From Myxococcus sp. RHSTA-1-4 (GTDB taxonomy: Bacteria; Myxococcota; Myxococcia; Myxococcales; Myxococcaceae), in contig NZ_JAIQDG010000006.1 in the NCBI RefSeq assembly GCF_020037125.1, positions 248,001-312,000 of the forward strand: DNA of 64,000 nucleotides, read 5' to 3'. A program made the translations under genes and the position numbers. Every line of letters starts with the position of its first letter. The stretch's first letter is position 1. The notes under the pieces were generated by a model. That model saw only the letters and a list, made by a program, of their open reading frames with translations. It was not told the DNA's origin and ran no database searches. Positions 27,432-35,092 of this stretch are shown in pieces.

Positions 27432-27911
27432 TCAGCGCCCGCCGGACTCGGGCTCGGAGACGCCGTGCGCCTCCTCGGCGCTCTCCAGCGCCGCGGCGGC
27501 CAGCATCCGGGCCCGGGCGCTCAGCGGGTCCTTCCCCTCCGGGTCCAGGCTCACGGCATGATTGAAGTCCCGGGCGGCCTCCAGCACCTTGCCCTGGCGC
27601 AGGTGGACCTCGCCCCGGTTGACGAAGGGGGTGAGGTCGGACGGGTCCAGCTCGATGGCGCGGTTGAAGTACGCCTCGGCCTGGTCCAGGTCCTCCAGCG
27701 CCAGGTGGCAGGCGCCGAGCGCCGTCTGGAAGTAGGCCTCGGCCGGGTCCATGGCCGCCAGCTTCTGGAAGATGGCCAGCGACTCCTGGAACTGGCCGTT
27801 CTGGAAGAGGTTGAAGCCGTCCGTGGCCCGCTCGAGCATCTCCGGGCCTGACAGCGGCTTCCCTTCGTCGTTGGAGACCGGCGCCTTGGCTTGGGTCGTC
27901 ATCGTGGACAC
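27432..27911 (-). CDS. TPR protein, type III chaperone-like
   Basis: A 159-residue helical protein with about three TPR repeats (residues 30-130: GFNLFQNGQFQESLAIFQKL, then two more), the size and layout of SycD/LcrH chaperones. The GTG at 27911 or the ATG at 27902 could start it. It lies directly after the small 28034-28495 gene, which has a sigma-28-like promoter, repeating the substrate-then-chaperone order seen twice more in the block. Its substrate is unproven. Confidence 0.72.
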   Translation of the reverse strand: MSTMTTQAKAPVSNDEGKPLSGPEMLERATDGFNLFQNGQFQESLAIFQKLAAMDPAEAYFQTALGACHLALEDLDQAEAYFNRAIELDPSDLTPFVNRGEVHLRQGKVLEAARDFNHAVSLDPEGKDPLSARARMLAAAALESAEEAHGVSEPESGGR

Positions 27912-28033
27912 ATCCCCGGGGCGAGAGCGAAAGCGGCGTGGAGTCTAGCCCGGCTCCAGCGGGCCCACCAGCCGGGGGCCACCCTTCCGTGAAGGAGGCG
28001 CCCCGCCAGCCGGTGGACCGGGTGACCGCGGAA

Positions 28034-28495
28034 CTACTTGTCGAAGGAGTCGGTGCCCTCGCGAAGCTGCTCGAGGCGCTCCTGCATCTGCTTCAGGGCC
28101 ATGTCCACCACGCCCTTGCTCACCACGGCGGAGGACAGCTGCGCCTTGAAGCGCGCGTCCATGTGCTCCTTGATCTCCTTGGGCGTCGCGGTGGGGTTCT
28201 TCGCGATGAACGCCTCGATGTCCGCCTCCAGCTTCTTGCCCAGCTTCTGGACCGTGCTGTTGCCCAGGAAGCCCAGGAACGTCTTGTTCTTGGCGATGTG
28301 GTCCAGGGCGATGGCCTGGGCGTAGTCCTGCGTCTGCTGGGCCGACAGGTCCTTGTCCTGGGGCTTCTTGGCGATCTCCGCGATGAGGTCCTGCGCCGCC
28401 TTCACCTGGGGGTCGACGGCCGTCTCGGCGGCGGCGGTCTGCTTCGGGGCGGGAGCCGGCGCGCGCGGGCCGCCAACACCAGAGGTAGAAGCCAT
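28034..28495 (-). CDS. Small type III-associated protein, candidate secreted substrate
   Basis: I do not recognise this 153-residue protein. The N-terminus (1-28) is Ala/Pro-rich and unstructured, as in many type III secretion signals. The rest is predicted helical, with an amphipathic C-terminal helix (ALKQMQERLEQLREG). There are no membrane segments or cysteines. It stands between a sigma-28-like promoter (30 bases before the ATG) and a TPR chaperone gene, so I infer a secreted substrate such as a translocator-like or tip protein. The ATG at 28495 is the first downstream of that promoter. Confidence 0.62.
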   Translation of the reverse strand: MASTSGVGGPRAPAPAPKQTAAAETAVDPQVKAAQDLIAEIAKKPQDKDLSAQQTQDYAQAIALDHIAKNKTFLGFLGNSTVQKLGKKLEADIEAFIAKNPTATPKEIKEHMDARFKAQLSSAVVSKGVVDMALKQMQERLEQLREGTDSFDK

Positions 28496-28526
28496 GAGTG
28501 TTCTCCGAAAAGTGGGTTCAGACGGA

Positions 28527-28553
28527 TTCTCGCACGGCAATGGCGAAAGTTTC
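28527..28553 (-). promoter_or_regulatory. Sigma-28-like promoter for the 28034-28495 gene
   Basis: On the minus strand: GAAACTTT, 11 bases, TGCGAGAA, about 32 bases before the ATG. The -35 box is the best of the four sites; the -10 box has G in place of T (GAGAAT rather than GATAAT). Confidence 0.55.
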
Positions 28554-28623
28554 CGACAGATGCCAGACGCTTGCCAACCGGCGGCGGGAAATGAAACGGC
28601 CTCGCCACCGCCCGGACGGGGGC

Positions 28624-28659
28624 GGATGCGAGGCCGGAAAATGAACCGGCCCCGCATCC
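28624..28659 (-). terminator. Hairpin downstream of the needle-candidate gene
   Basis: A 14-bp stem (one G-U wobble on the minus strand) with an eight-base AT-rich loop, between the stop at 28726 and the next promoter. A smaller GGCCGC/GCGGCC hairpin lies nearer the stop. It probably limits read-through from the short needle-candidate gene. Confidence 0.55.
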
Positions 28660-28725
28660 GTCCGGGAAGGACAGGTGCGAGGCCGGGGAGAAGCAGGGCC
28701 GCGGGAAACAGCGGCCGGCTCCTTC

Positions 28726-28941
28726 TTACTTCATGTTCTGGAGGACGGACTGCGCCATGTCGTCCAGCTTCTTCATCATGTTGGTGATCAGCTGGACCAC
28801 CTGAGCTTCACGCTGCATCTGCTGCTGCGCCTTCAGGAAGTCCTTCTGGTCCTCGGGGGCCGCGGCGATCATCGCCTCGGAGGAGGAAGAGCCCTTCATG
28901 ATGTTGTTGACGGCGCTGTTGAAGACGTTCGAGATCGACAT
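28726..28941 (-). CDS. Candidate type III needle subunit (SctF-like), 71 aa
   Basis: A 71-residue, all-helical, cysteine-free protein with a Pro30-containing turn (AAAPEDQ) between two helices, the layout of needle monomers. From that proline to the end there are 42 residues, the same count as in Salmonella PrgI. The C-terminal 37 residues share Gln, Asn, Lys, Asp and Asn at equal positions, ending QNMK where PrgI has QNFR. The C-terminus also aligns without gaps with that of the 45088-45657 protein. A sigma-28-like promoter lies upstream. The SctF call rests on length, fold pattern and a hand alignment. Confidence 0.6.
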   Translation of the reverse strand: MSISNVFNSAVNNIMKGSSSSEAMIAAAPEDQKDFLKAQQQMQREAQVVQLITNMMKKLDDMAQSVLQNMK

Positions 28942-29007
28942 GGCGTTCTCCTGTGATTTGGATGGGTTGTTGCTGCGAAGTGGTGTGCAGCGGCGGCTAC
29001 AAAAGGA

Positions 29008-29034
29008 TTATCGGGGGGAGGGCTCCGGAGTTTC
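29008..29034 (-). promoter_or_regulatory. Sigma-28-like promoter for the needle-candidate gene
   Basis: On the minus strand: GAAACTCC, 11 bases, CCCGATAA, about 67 bases before the ATG at 28941. Same spacing and -10 core as the sites at 25146 and 45728. Confidence 0.6.
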
Positions 29035-29102
29035 CTGCGAATTATCCGAGATCATTTTCCCGGCATTTCGCGGGGCCCCCGGAGGGCCCCCCCGAGGGAG
29101 AC

Positions 29103-29699
29103 CTAGCCCTTGAGCTTGCCCAGGGAGGGGTTCTTCATCCACGCCTTGAAGGACTCGAGGTTCTGCTGCTCCTGCTTCGGATCGGCCGGGGCCGGCACGC
29201 TCGCCTCGGGGTTGAGGGCCAGGCGCGCCTTGGAGGCACCCTCGAAGCCGTCCTTGACCTTGGGGGCGCCCGCGGAGGCGGGGGCGGCGGCGGGAGCGGC
29301 GGCCGCGGAGGAGGCCGCGGGCGGCGTGTACGCCATCTTCGCGTGCAGCTCCGGGTTCATCTCCTTCACCGCGTTCTGCACCGTCACGCCGTAGGTGCTC
29401 AGGCGGGTCTGCAGGTAGTCCACCACCATGCCCAGCACGGGGGGCACCGGGAGGATGGGGTCCTTCATGAAGCGGTTGAGGGCGCCGGAGACGTCACCGT
29501 AGAGGGCCTCGTCGAAGGGCGAGCCCGGCTGGGTGGACGTCACCAGCGTCTTCATGGTCCGCACCACCTGCTGGAAGGTGCCGGTGGCCGTCTTGGACTG
29601 GACCTCGAGCTCCGCCAGCAGCTTGTCGCGCTTGGCGATGACTTCGGGGGGCTCGGGAGGAAGCGGGCGGCGCTCCTTCTTGGGGTTCTGGGTGCTCAT
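29103..29699 (-). CDS. Type III-associated protein of unknown function
   Basis: I do not recognise this 198-residue protein. It has a charged N-terminus, a helical core (about 25-115) and an Ala/Pro-rich linker (about 118-140), then a short charged tail. No signal peptide or membrane helix is visible. The ATG at 29699 is preferred over one 18 bases upstream because GGTGGAGAG precedes it. It lies in the type III block, after a TPR chaperone gene and before the needle candidate, with 160-base gaps on both sides, so it may be its own transcription unit. Confidence 0.55.
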   Translation of the reverse strand: MSTQNPKKERRPLPPEPPEVIAKRDKLLAELEVQSKTATGTFQQVVRTMKTLVTSTQPGSPFDEALYGDVSGALNRFMKDPILPVPPVLGMVVDYLQTRLSTYGVTVQNAVKEMNPELHAKMAYTPPAASSAAAAPAAAPASAGAPKVKDGFEGASKARLALNPEASVPAPADPKQEQQNLESFKAWMKNPSLGKLKG

Positions 29700-29838
29700 A
29701 TCTCTCCACCTCTCCATTGAATTGGGGTGAACGGTTCGAGCTTAGCAGACAGTTCTTGACTCACACAGTGCGTGGGCCGTGACAGGAAGGCCACGGGTGT
29801 ACGGCCGGCAACGGCCCCCGGGGCGCCCCCCACTCCAT

Positions 29839-29857
29839 GGCCCCCGGAGAGGGGGCC
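29839..29857 (-). terminator. Hairpin after the 29866-30342 TPR gene
   Basis: A perfect 7-bp GC stem (GGCCCCC/GGGGGCC) with a five-base loop, just after the stop at 29866 on the minus strand. It probably ends the large sctR-to-chaperone transcript. Confidence 0.5.
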
Positions 29858-29865
29858 CGGCGCCC

Positions 29866-30342
29866 TCAGCGGTAGCCCAGGGCCTTCAGCATGGCGCCGG
29901 CCTTGCGGACCACGGCGTCGTCCCCGGGCGTCATGGCGGCGGCCCGGCGCAGGTCTTCGATGGCCTGGGGCTTCTGGCCGAGCGCGAGCTTCACCTCGGC
30001 GCGGCCGACGTAGACGGACGGGTCCTGGGGGGACAGCTTGGCGGCCACGTCGAAGGCGGCGAGCGCGCCCTGCCCATTGCCGGCGGCCATCTCCACCACG
30101 CCCAGCGCCTTGGCGAAGTACGAGTCCGTGGGGTTCACCGCGTACAGCCCCTGGAAGAGCGTGCGCGCCTCGCTGACGCGGCCCTGGTAGAAGAAGAAGT
30201 AGGCCGTCTTGGCGATGGCGTACAGCTCCTCGTCCGAGTAGCCGCGCACGTCGCGCAGGGTGGCCTTGCCTTCCGCCCAGCGCTGCAGGAGGGCGGTGAG
30301 CTTCGCCTCGTCCTGCGGGTCCTCCGGATCCAGCACGGACAT
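29866..30342 (-). CDS. Type III secretion chaperone, SycD/LcrH type
   Basis: A 158-residue TPR protein and the clearest class II chaperone of the block. YSDEELYAIAKTAYFFFYQG (residues about 35-54) matches the first LcrH repeat pattern, followed by two more TPRs with the usual NPTDSYFAKALG and DPSVYVGRAEV segments. Such proteins hold translocators or other hydrophobic substrates before export. It starts four bases after the stop of the 30347 gene, so the two are coupled. Confidence 0.82.
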   Translation of the reverse strand: MSVLDPEDPQDEAKLTALLQRWAEGKATLRDVRGYSDEELYAIAKTAYFFFYQGRVSEARTLFQGLYAVNPTDSYFAKALGVVEMAAGNGQGALAAFDVAAKLSPQDPSVYVGRAEVKLALGQKPQAIEDLRRAAAMTPGDDAVVRKAGAMLKALGYR

Positions 30343-30346
30343 GGCG

Positions 30347-30826
30347 CTAGTAGCCCTCGTCCTTCTGCTCCGCCCACATGCGGCGGATGATCTCCTTCGT
30401 CTCCTCGTTGACCTGATCCACCAGGGTGAGCATGGCGGACTCGCGCTGGAGCAGCGCCTTGAGGCGCTCCAGGCGCTCCGGCGGCGCGTTCACCCGGGAC
30501 AGGCCCCGCTCCAGCATGCGGCGCTGGTCCTCCTCCCCGCGGCCGGCGACGCTGGCCAGGTGGGGGCGGTCGCTGAAGCCCTCCAGGTCCGCGTCGTGCC
30601 CGCCGGGGTGCGGGGGCAGCGGCAGGCGCAGCTCCTCCGAGGAGTGCGCCGGGCCGATGAAGTCCAGCAACGCGGCCGAGGCGAGGGCCGGGTTCTTGGG
30701 ATTGCCCGCCTTGCGGAGCTTCTTGCGGTCGACCTGGGACGGGTCGACGAGCCGCTCGCGGACGCTTCGGGGTCCCCCCCACGGCCAGGCCGGCGCCTTG
30801 GGGGGCTGATTGTTGATTCTGGACAT
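30347..30826 (-). CDS. Type III-associated protein of unknown function
   Basis: I do not recognise this 159-residue protein. The N-terminal half is Pro/Arg-rich and probably disordered; the C-terminal half (about 95-159) is helical and strongly charged, ending EIIRRMWAEQKDEGY. The ATG at 30826 is chosen over an in-frame one 18 bases upstream. Its stop is four bases before a class II chaperone gene, suggesting that it may be that chaperone's client or a gatekeeper-like protein; this is inference from position only. Confidence 0.55.
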   Translation of the reverse strand: MSRINNQPPKAPAWPWGGPRSVRERLVDPSQVDRKKLRKAGNPKNPALASAALLDFIGPAHSSEELRLPLPPHPGGHDADLEGFSDRPHLASVAGRGEEDQRRMLERGLSRVNAPPERLERLKALLQRESAMLTLVDQVNEETKEIIRRMWAEQKDEGY

Positions 30827-30873
30827 CGTGATTCCGAACCTCACTCCAGATGGGTGGGGGCCGTCCAGCCCCC

Positions 30874-31161
30874 CTAGCGCTTCCCGTTGGCGGCCGCCTG
30901 CTCGCGCTGCAGCTCGTAGACGAAATTGAGGACCTCGGCGACGGCGTCGTACAGCTCCTCCGGCACCTCCTGCCCCACCTCCACGCGGTACAGCGCGTTG
31001 GCCAGGTTGACGTTGCGCATGAAGGGGATGTTGTGCTCCCGGGCGATGGCGCGAATCTTCTCCGCCTTGAGCCGCATCCCCTTGGCGACCACGCGCGGGG
31101 CGCCGTCCTTGTCCTTGTCGTACTTCAGCGCGATGGCGATCTCGGCCTCGTCGTCACTCAT
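30874..31161 (-). CDS. Stand-alone SctU/FlhB C-terminal domain (FhlB-like)
   Basis: A 95-residue copy of the cytoplasmic switch domain of SctU. Residues 8-90 align with the end of the adjacent SctU (IALKYDKDKDGAPRVVAKG against VALKYDREKDGAPRVLARG, and EVPEELYDAVAEVLNFVYEL against the same region). It starts where the autocleaved C-fragment of SctU would start and lacks the NPxH site. Similar free domains (FhlB) occur beside some flagellar flhB genes. It may compete with or replace the cleaved fragment in substrate switching. It is 43 bases after sctU. Confidence 0.85.
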   Translation of the reverse strand: MSDDEAEIAIALKYDKDKDGAPRVVAKGMRLKAEKIRAIAREHNIPFMRNVNLANALYRVEVGQEVPEELYDAVAEVLNFVYELQREQAAANGKR

Positions 31162-31204
31162 GGGCTGCTCCGCTGTGCACGCATGATAGCCGCTCCCCTG
31201 CCCT

Positions 31205-32287
31205 TCAGGCGCGGGCGCCGCCCGGGGCGGCCGGGGCCTGCTTCAGCCCGTAGACGAAGTTGAGGACCTCGGCGACGGCGTCGTACAGCTCCTCCGGAAT
31301 CTCGTGCCCCACCTCCACCCGCAGCAAGGCGTGGGCCAGGGGCACGTTGCGCAGCGTGGGCACGTCCGTCTCGCGGGCAATGGCCTTGATGCGCTCCGCC
31401 TTGTGGTCGATTCCGCGGGCCAGCACCCGGGGCGCGCCGTCCTTCTCGCGGTCGTACTTCAGCGCCACCGCGACGTGGTCCGGGTTGGTGACGATGACGT
31501 CCGCCTCGCGCACGGCCTCCATCTGCGCGCCCTCCATGATTTCCTGGTGGAGTTCCTTGCGCTTGGCCTTGTGGTGCGGGTCACCCTCGCTCTCCTTGTA
31601 CTCCTTCTTCACCTCCTCCTTCGTCATCATCATGTCCTTCATGAAGGACTTGCGCTGCCACCACACGTCGAAGATGGCGAAGACGACGAAGAGGAGCGCC
31701 ACCCGGCTGGCCACGCGCGTCACCAGCTCCCCCATGATGGTCATGATGCCGCGCGTGTCCTGGCGGATGGTCTCCACCACCAGGGGCATCGCGTCGCGCA
31801 CCACGCCGTAGACGACGTAGGCGGTGACGGAAATCTTGATGAGGTTCTTCAGCAGGTCCACCAACGCCTTCTTGGAGAACATGTTCTTCAACCCCGAGAG
31901 GGGGTTGAGCTTCTCCAGCTTCGGCATCAGCGGGTCCATGGTGAAGAGCGTGCCCACCTGGACGTATTCCAGCAGCCCGCCCATCAGCGCTCCGCCCGCC
32001 AGCACCGGCAGCGACACCAGCAGCAGCGTGCGCACCGCGAGATAGAGCGCCTGCCCGGTGACGACGTCCAGGTTCTCCGGATGCGCCACGTGGTCGAAGG
32101 TGAACTGGAAGAGGCTGGAGATTTCGTGCTCCAGCGAGTCCCACGTCCCCTTGACGGCGGCCAGGCCCACGAGCAGCACGCCCATGCCACTCAGGTCCTT
32201 GCTCTTCCAGACCTGGCCCTTCCTGCGCGCGTCGTCGAGCTTCTTCTGCGACGGCTCTTCTGTTTTTTCTCCGCTCTCGTCCGACAT
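31205..32287 (-). CDS. sctU: Type III export switch protein SctU (FlhB family)
   Basis: A 360-residue inner-membrane protein with four membrane helices (about 35-210) and a cytoplasmic autocleavage domain. The cleavage motif reads NPDH (Asn268-Pro269) where most family members have NPTH; Asn, Pro and His are kept. Cleavage would switch export from early to late substrates. It lies in the classic R-S-T-U order, 24 bases after sctT. A second gene next door repeats its C-domain. Confidence 0.96.
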   Translation of the reverse strand: MSDESGEKTEEPSQKKLDDARRKGQVWKSKDLSGMGVLLVGLAAVKGTWDSLEHEISSLFQFTFDHVAHPENLDVVTGQALYLAVRTLLLVSLPVLAGGALMGGLLEYVQVGTLFTMDPLMPKLEKLNPLSGLKNMFSKKALVDLLKNLIKISVTAYVVYGVVRDAMPLVVETIRQDTRGIMTIMGELVTRVASRVALLFVVFAIFDVWWQRKSFMKDMMMTKEEVKKEYKESEGDPHHKAKRKELHQEIMEGAQMEAVREADVIVTNPDHVAVALKYDREKDGAPRVLARGIDHKAERIKAIARETDVPTLRNVPLAHALLRVEVGHEIPEELYDAVAEVLNFVYGLKQAPAAPGGARA

Positions 32288-32311
32288 CGCGCGTGTCCGG
32301 GGGGAAGCAGG

Positions 32312-33130
32312 TCAGGTCAGCAGCCGCAGGGCCGCGTGGAGCATGCCCAGCATCCCCTTCAGCTCGTCCTGCATGCGCTGCACCAGCGCGCTGATGACGA
32401 GGAAGGCGATGAGCACGCTCACCAGCGGCTTGATGGACATGGAGATGAAGAACACCTGAATCTGCGGCGCCACGCGGTTGATGGCGCCCAGGGCCACGTC
32501 CGTGAGGAAGGTGGCCAGCATGGCGGGCGCGGCCAGCGCCAGGCTCACCCGCAGCAGGTCCGCGAACACGCGGATGACCAGGTCGAAGAAGGGCCACGCG
32601 CCGCTGGCGAAGCGGGGAAAGCCGTCCAGGGGAATGGCGACGAGGCTGTCACCCAGCGCCTCGATGACCAGGTGGTGTCCGTCCAGGGTGAGGAACAGCA
32701 CCACCGCGAGCTGGACCTTCAGGTTGGAGAAGAGCGACACCTGCTGGCCCAGCTGGGGCACGTAGAGCTGAGCGTTGTTGCTGCCGGCCATGGTGTCCAC
32801 CAGGGTGCCGGCCACGCGCGCCGCCTCGAAGACGACGTTGACCACGAAGGCCAGCGAGAAGCCGATGAAGACCTCCTTCGCCATCAGCGCGATGTAGGGC
32901 AGCGCGCTCAGCGGAATCGTCTTCACGGCGTCCTGGACGACCGGGAAGAGGACGATGGAGAGCGTCAGCCCCACGCCCATCTTCAGCTCGGTGGGGACGA
33001 CCTCGCCGCCCAGGAACGGGCTGAAGATGAGCACCGGCATGACCCGGCACATCAGCAGCGCCACCGTGAAGATGACGGCCGAGACGTTGGCCCTCGAGGC
33101 CAGCTCGTTGACGAGGTCCGCGACGTTCAT
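32312..33130 (-). CDS. sctT: Type III export apparatus protein SctT (FliR family)
   Basis: A 272-residue membrane protein of the SctT/FliR family with about eight helices; it forms the export gate pore with SctR and SctS. Family features include the N-terminal PVLIFSPFLGG segment and the GSNNAQLYVPQLGQQ region. The ATG at 33130 overlaps the sctS stop (ATGA), so the start is secure; an upstream in-frame ATG would intrude into sctS. Confidence 0.95.
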   Translation of the reverse strand: MNVADLVNELASRANVSAVIFTVALLMCRVMPVLIFSPFLGGEVVPTELKMGVGLTLSIVLFPVVQDAVKTIPLSALPYIALMAKEVFIGFSLAFVVNVVFEAARVAGTLVDTMAGSNNAQLYVPQLGQQVSLFSNLKVQLAVVLFLTLDGHHLVIEALGDSLVAIPLDGFPRFASGAWPFFDLVIRVFADLLRVSLALAAPAMLATFLTDVALGAINRVAPQIQVFFISMSIKPLVSVLIAFLVISALVQRMQDELKGMLGMLHAALRLLT

Positions 33131-33390
33131 CGAATGAGGGCGGGGAACCTGTCGAAGACGTGGAAGGTGAAGCGCACGAGCTGGCTGCCAATCCACGGGC
33201 CTGTCAGCGCCAGCACGCCGAAGACGATGACGACCTTGGGCGCGAAGGTGAGCGTCTGCTCCTGGATTTGCGTGGTGGCCTGGAACAGGGAGATGAGGAA
33301 ACCCACCAGCAGGCTCGTGAGGACCGGCGGCGCCGACACCACGAGCACCAGGAACAGCGCCTCCTGGGTGATGAACGTGAGCTGATTCAT
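33127..33390 (-). CDS. sctS: Type III export apparatus protein SctS (FliQ family)
   Basis: An 87-residue protein with two membrane hairpin helices (about 15-35 and 50-72), the standard length and layout of SctS/FliQ, including FQATTQIQEQTLTFAPK between the helices. It sits between sctR (11-base gap) and sctT (ATGA overlap) as usual and is part of the helical SctRST export core. Confidence 0.96.
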   Translation of the reverse strand: MNQLTFITQEALFLVLVVSAPPVLTSLLVGFLISLFQATTQIQEQTLTFAPKVVIVFGVLALTGPWIGSQLVRFTFHVFDRFPALIR

Positions 33391-33401
33391 GGGGCGCCTT
33401 C

Positions 33402-34232
33402 CTACAGGTAGCCGACGACCAGGCCCTTGGCGATGAGGTACCAGCCGTCCACGAGCACGAACAGCAGCAGCTTGAAGGGCATGGAGATGGTGGTGGGCGA
33501 CAGCATGTGCATGCCCAGCGCCAGCAGGATGTTGGCCACCACCATGTCGATGACGATGAAGGGCACGAAGAGGAGGAAGCCTATCTGGAAGGCCTCCTTC
33601 AATTCGGACACCACGAAGGCGGGGATGATGACCATGAAGTCGGTGTTCTCCACCGCGTCACGGTCCTCGCCCTTCCGCATCTTCTTGGCGAGGTTGTAGA
33701 AGAGGGCACGGTCCTTGTTCGTGACCTTCTTCATCAGCCATTCGCGCAGCGGCTCCTTGGACTTGTTGGCCGCGCCGAGCAGCGAGCCCACCGTCTCCGA
33801 GGAGAAGACGCCCGGCCCCTTGGCCCAGATGTCCACGCCCGCCGCCCGGTACATCTCCTGCCCCACGGGGGCCATGATGTAGACGGTGAGGATGACGGCC
33901 AGGCCGGTGATGACCTGGGTGGGCGGAATCTGCTGGGTGCCCAGCGCCGAGCGGACGATGGAGAGCACCACCGAAATCTTCACGAAGCTCGTCACCATCA
34001 TCAGCGCGAAGGGCACCAGGCCCATGGCGGCGAGCGCGAGGATGAGGATGAGCGGGCGCGAGGTGAACGAGTCGCTGCTCACCGCCTCGTTGACCACCGC
34101 GTCCGGAATGGGCGGTGCACCGCCCTTCTTCTTCTGGGCGAGCGCGATGAACGGGTGGAGCGAGACCGCGGCCGCGAACAGCCAGGGCGGGATGCGCGGA
34201 AGGGAGGGGCGGGCGGAGAGCGGGGTGTTCAC
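33402..34232 (-). CDS. sctR: Type III export apparatus protein SctR (FliP family)
   Basis: A 276-residue FliP/SctR protein. It carries an N-terminal signal-like hydrophobic segment (residues about 15-32), more typical of FliP than of most SctR proteins. The family core follows: LILILALAAMGLVPFALMMVTSFVKI, then RSALGTQQIPP, then LLFVPFIVIDMVVANILLALGM. Five of these form the export pore with SctS and SctT. It is ten bases downstream of a FliO-like gene, matching the flagellar order fliO-P-Q-R-flhB. Confidence 0.95.
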   Translation of the reverse strand: MNTPLSARPSLPRIPPWLFAAAVSLHPFIALAQKKKGGAPPIPDAVVNEAVSSDSFTSRPLILILALAAMGLVPFALMMVTSFVKISVVLSIVRSALGTQQIPPTQVITGLAVILTVYIMAPVGQEMYRAAGVDIWAKGPGVFSSETVGSLLGAANKSKEPLREWLMKKVTNKDRALFYNLAKKMRKGEDRDAVENTDFMVIIPAFVVSELKEAFQIGFLLFVPFIVIDMVVANILLALGMHMLSPTTISMPFKLLLFVLVDGWYLIAKGLVVGYL

Positions 34233-34242
34233 GGGAAGGTCG

Positions 34243-35010
34243 TCAGGCGCCGGGAGGCTGGGAGGGCGAGCCGCCGGAGCGGCGGGAGAGGAGCTTCTGG
34301 AGGAAGGGGCTCAGGGGGACCACGTTCGTCTCGGGGCGCTGGGCGCGGATGCGCTCCACCGCCGCTGAATCCAGCTTCGACAGCAGTTGCAGGCCGGCCT
34401 CGCCGCCCCCCACCAGGAGGTACTCGTCCGCGGCCTTCACCACGAAGAGGCTGCGGCGCTGATCCAACGGCAGCCGCTCCACCACGGACACCAGCGGCTG
34501 GCGGCCCGAGGCCACCGCCTGCAGGCCCATCAGCCGGCGCAGCCCCACGTTCAGCGTAAGGTAGATGGACGCCACCACCGCGCCCAGCACCAGCAGCGTG
34601 CGCAGGAGCGTCCAGCCCAGGCTCTCCTGCTCCTCCCCTGCCCCCGGAGCCGCCTCGAGCGTGGGGTCGTCCCACTTGCTGTCGGCCCCGAGGGACGGCT
34701 CGTCCTTCACGCCGGGAGCGGAGGTTGCGTCCACCTTCGCGGACGGGACCTCGCCCTGCGCGGGCGCGGTGGCCACCGCGGGGGACGTGGCGGCGGATTC
34801 GGCCTCCGCGGACGGAGCGGCGGAGGTGGAAGAAGCGCGAGGAGGCGTGGGCGCGGCCTCCGCGGGGGTTCCCGTCGCGGAGGACGCCTGCGCCGGCGCT
34901 CCACCCGGAGAGCCGGGCGCGGACGGAGCCTGCGCCAGGGCGGCGGGCGGCGTGAGCACCAGCGCGGCACCGAGCAACAGGCGCATGAAGGGGGAGCGGA
35001 GGACTGCCAT
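34243..35010 (-). CDS. FliO-like protein in a non-flagellar type III locus
   Basis: A 255-residue protein with a signal peptide (about 1-26), a long Ala/Pro/Ser-rich region, a membrane helix (about 133-153), and a FliO-type domain after it. That domain has PLVSVVERLPLDQRRSLFVV then EYLLVGGGEAGLQLLSKL, matching the FliO pattern of a short beta module ending in (L)LG. FliO helps assemble FliP in flagella and is normally missing from non-flagellar systems. It sits directly before sctR, as fliO does before fliP. The call rests on position, topology and this motif. Confidence 0.75.
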   Translation of the reverse strand: MAVLRSPFMRLLLGAALVLTPPAALAQAPSAPGSPGGAPAQASSATGTPAEAAPTPPRASSTSAAPSAEAESAATSPAVATAPAQGEVPSAKVDATSAPGVKDEPSLGADSKWDDPTLEAAPGAGEEQESLGWTLLRTLLVLGAVVASIYLTLNVGLRRLMGLQAVASGRQPLVSVVERLPLDQRRSLFVVKAADEYLLVGGGEAGLQLLSKLDSAAVERIRAQRPETNVVPLSPFLQKLLSRRSGGSPSQPPGA

Positions 35011-35092
35011 GGCTGGGGGGCGAGGCTAGTTCATTGGACGGAGGACCGCCACGGGCCCCGCTCGGCCGCCTGCTCCAGCCCCGCCACGGGCC

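Noticed and set aside
25395-27851. 818-codon plus-strand frame opposite sctV
   Set aside because: His/Arg/Asp-rich shadow of a highly conserved minus-strand gene.
29040-29048. A second GGATAAT-like sequence upstream of the needle candidate
   Set aside because: No matching -35 box 11 bases upstream, unlike the other four sites.
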